A stretch of DNA of 43,775 bases. Origin: Desulfobacterium sp. GTDB taxonomy: Bacteria; Desulfobacterota; Desulfobacteria; Desulfobacterales; Desulfobacteraceae. The notes beneath the pieces are model-generated. The model saw only the letters and a program-made list of their open reading frames with translations, ran no database searches and was not told the DNA's origin. The DNA is taken from the NCBI GenBank assembly GCA_016342325.1, contig JAEINR010000052.1:1-43775 (forward strand), written 5' to 3'. Position numbers and translations under genes: made by a program. Below, piece after piece: positions 42,369-43,775 of the stretch (positions are counted from its first letter, which is position 1; every line of letters begins with the position of its first letter).

Positions 42369-42757
42369 CTATTGCCTCAAATAGCCACCATTATCTTTGA
42401 CATTCTGAGATACAATCGCAGGCACTCCTAAAAAATCAAGGAGTTCATAATGCACGTCGGTCAATCCTTTTATGATAGAAGCCCCCCCTTTTTTTAATGA
42501 CTGACAAATGGACATTGCAAAAACAATTATTCACGTTATTCCATGTCGGTGTTTTGGTTTTCATCCCACTGGGAAGTATCGGTAACATTTCGATATCATG
42601 ACTCTTCATTTCTTTCCGAATATTCCTCTCTATCAAACCGACTATCCTCAGAGCAGTAAAATAGAGGAAAAGTAGAGCCTCAATCCGACGTGGATATTCG
42701 AGGAATACTGGTGCTACTGTTAGAATCGATTTGGCGGTGTACATTCTTTTTTCAAGG
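42369..42757 (-). pseudogene. C-terminal remnant of an IS1634-type transposase
   Basis: Minus strand. One frame reads NPYLEKRMYTAKSILTVAPV then FLEYPRRIEALLFLYFTALR and GLIERNIRKE, which is the conserved C-terminal block of IS1634/IS4-group transposases. The frame is broken at a poly-A/poly-G run near 42485, and the family end continues in another frame (KGLTDVHYELLDFLGVPAIV, stop at 42369-42371). Frameshifted and without a catalytic N-terminal part, it cannot make an active transposase. Confidence 0.75.
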
Positions 42758-43477
42758 TAGGGGTTATTTTTGTATTTTCTTAAAATTTATACAGCCGGCA
42801 TGTCACTACTATTAGTGATAAAAGGAATAATCCCTTCAGTTCGGGATGCCTTGGCTACGGGGCCTCATCATTTAATCTGGAGGGTACGAGCCAAAACAGA
42901 CAAACTGACATACTTCTTAAAACCATCAATCCCATGATCTGGGCATCTGTCCAAGCCATGATTTTCCAATCCGTTGATTCCAGATTCTACTGCCGAGAGT
43001 TTTCGCTTGAATCGGGTATACTCCTCGGCTGTTTCTTCTTCAAGTTCAACTTTGTTCCGATTCCCTTTCTTCGGAAGCACCAAGAGGGTGAGTTTGTCTT
43101 TCATGGTCTGAAGAGGGTATGTTTTGTCATCGTCCATCATACCATGCCCCAACATTTGCCGTATGGTCTTATGGTTGTTAACGATTTCTTGAAGTTTATC
43201 ATAATCCCAGTTGCAATTGAGCCTGATCATTCCCATTACAAGGATTTTCCATAAATCCATTCTGGGACCGGCCATTCTTAGAATTAACCTCCTCGGGGGT
43301 CATCGTTTCAAGAATATCAAAAACAGCAAAACATCAAAACATCAAAAAGAAGCCCGAAAAACCATATTAATGTTTTAAATCAATATCTTTTATCAACCCA
43401 TATCGTTATGGAAGCAAATGCTAAAATGCTGTTTTTAGTAAAACTTTCAAACTTATTTATGCTTGTTATAACCCCTA
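42758..43477. mobile_element. decayed ISNCY-type element nested in the IS1634 remnant
   Basis: TAGGGGTTAT at 42758-42767 and its reverse complement at 43468-43477 bracket a 720-base stretch carrying the ISNCY transposase remnant. The C-terminal and central parts of the IS1634-type gene lie on its two sides, as expected for an insertion. No target duplication is clear, so the ends are tentative. Confidence 0.5.
42868..43275 (-). pseudogene. internally deleted ISNCY-family transposase
   Basis: 135 residues. MAGPRMDLWKILVMGMIRLN and the following NCNWDYDKLQEIVNNHKTIRQMLGHG portion match the early part of ISNCY transposases, and NGLENHGLDRCPDHGIDGFK then YVSLSVLARTLQ matches their C-terminal end. 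The middle, with the catalytic residues, is missing and the reading frame is intact across the join, so an in-frame or lucky internal deletion has occurred. About 80-90 residues of the normal N-terminus are also missing. Confidence 0.7.
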
Positions 43478-43510
43478 TGCATAGGGATTTGGGACATTTT
43501 CGGTCAAATA

Positions 43511-43741
43511 CTAAATAGTTTTTAGAGCAGGCCTACCAGGTGTGATTTGTATTTTTGTTTCTTCTATAAAATCAATGCCAAAAAGGGATGAGGCAACTTC
43601 AATCTGTTCTTTGGTTTTTAATTTGTCTTTGTTGAGTTTTTTGGAAATGGTAGTCAGCTGTTCGTGATTTTTTTCAATGGCATGTTCTCTTCTTTTTTTG
43701 TGGCTCTTTACCGTTTCATGTGGGTAAGTCATCTTTATTAC
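43511..43741 (-). pseudogene. central remnant of the IS1634-type transposase
   Basis: Minus-strand frame with a basic coiled segment (SHKKRREHAIEKNHEQLTT, KKLNKDKLKTKEQIEVASSL) and then ITPGRPALKTI. It resembles the region between the catalytic core and the C-terminal block of IS1634 transposases (…RRxRxIEKA…, PGRPGPK). The frame closes at 43742 upstream and 43511 downstream. The rest of the gene lies beyond the window or has decayed. Confidence 0.55.
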
Positions 43742-43775
43742 TTAACCTCAACATACGGATTTAATGTCTTGAAAT

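Overview
The window looks like chromosome of an anaerobic deltaproteobacterium, most likely of the Desulfobacterales (Desulfobacula/Desulfobacter-like). This rests on the gene families present: an HgcA/HgcB mercury-methylation pair, several acyl-CoA ligases of sulfate-reducer type, NhaD, DUF1846, many c-di-GMP/two-component proteins and two short cold-shock proteins. No taxon can be proved from the sequence alone.

Layout. 1-2.1 kb: tRNA-Gly(GCC), an acyl-CoA ligase and a small membrane protein. 2.1-4.1 kb: cold-shock protein, a regular 5 x 23-bp tandem array, and a DEAD-box RNA helicase. 4.1-7.6 kb: hybrid histidine kinase and EAL-like/HDOD protein. 7.6-12 kb: glycogen phosphorylase and a DUF1846 protein, divergent. 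12-14.2 kb: HD-GYP phosphodiesterase coupled to a TPR lipoprotein. 14.2-17.2 kb: NhaD Na+/H+ antiporter divergent from an NhaR-like LysR regulator. 17.4-21.4 kb: YkgJ-type cysteine-cluster protein, penicillin-acylase-family hydrolase and an outer-membrane barrel. 21.8 kb: tRNA-Leu(GAG) with its own promoter and terminator. 22.1-24.5 kb: second cold-shock protein and oligoendopeptidase F. 24.5-28.6 kb: single-domain cyclic-nucleotide-binding protein, hgcB, hgcA and an MscS-type channel. 28.6-32.1 kb: hotdog thioesterase, PhnA remnant, NAD(P)-binding protein, long-chain acyl-CoA synthetase. 32.6-36.7 kb: giant periplasmic-propeller histidine kinase. 37.2-42.1 kb: alanine/glycine symporter, YheO/DauR-like regulator, DUF1445, DUF4392 and a class IV aminotransferase, which together look like a D-amino-acid/D-glutamate utilisation locus. 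42.4-43.8 kb: decayed, nested insertion sequences.

The main discovery is at 25289-25576. hgcB seems to stop at a TGA after 72 codons, but the frame continues past it for 22 codons that carry the expected HgcB tail and end in Cys-Cys. Read through, the protein is 95 residues, the length I recall for characterised HgcB. The TGA falls at residue 73, where HgcB normally has its conserved third-class cysteine. Immediately downstream is a perfect hairpin with a GGUC apical loop at the spacing required for a bacterial SECIS element, and its loop matches the one in E. coli fdhF. The simplest reading is that this HgcB is a selenoprotein with selenocysteine at the mercury-handling position. I know of no description of this, though I could not search.

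The second functional module of interest is the D-amino-acid locus. DUF1445 and DUF4392 are the two halves of mammalian D-glutamate cyclase, here encoded separately beside a D-amino-acid-type aminotransferase and a transporter.
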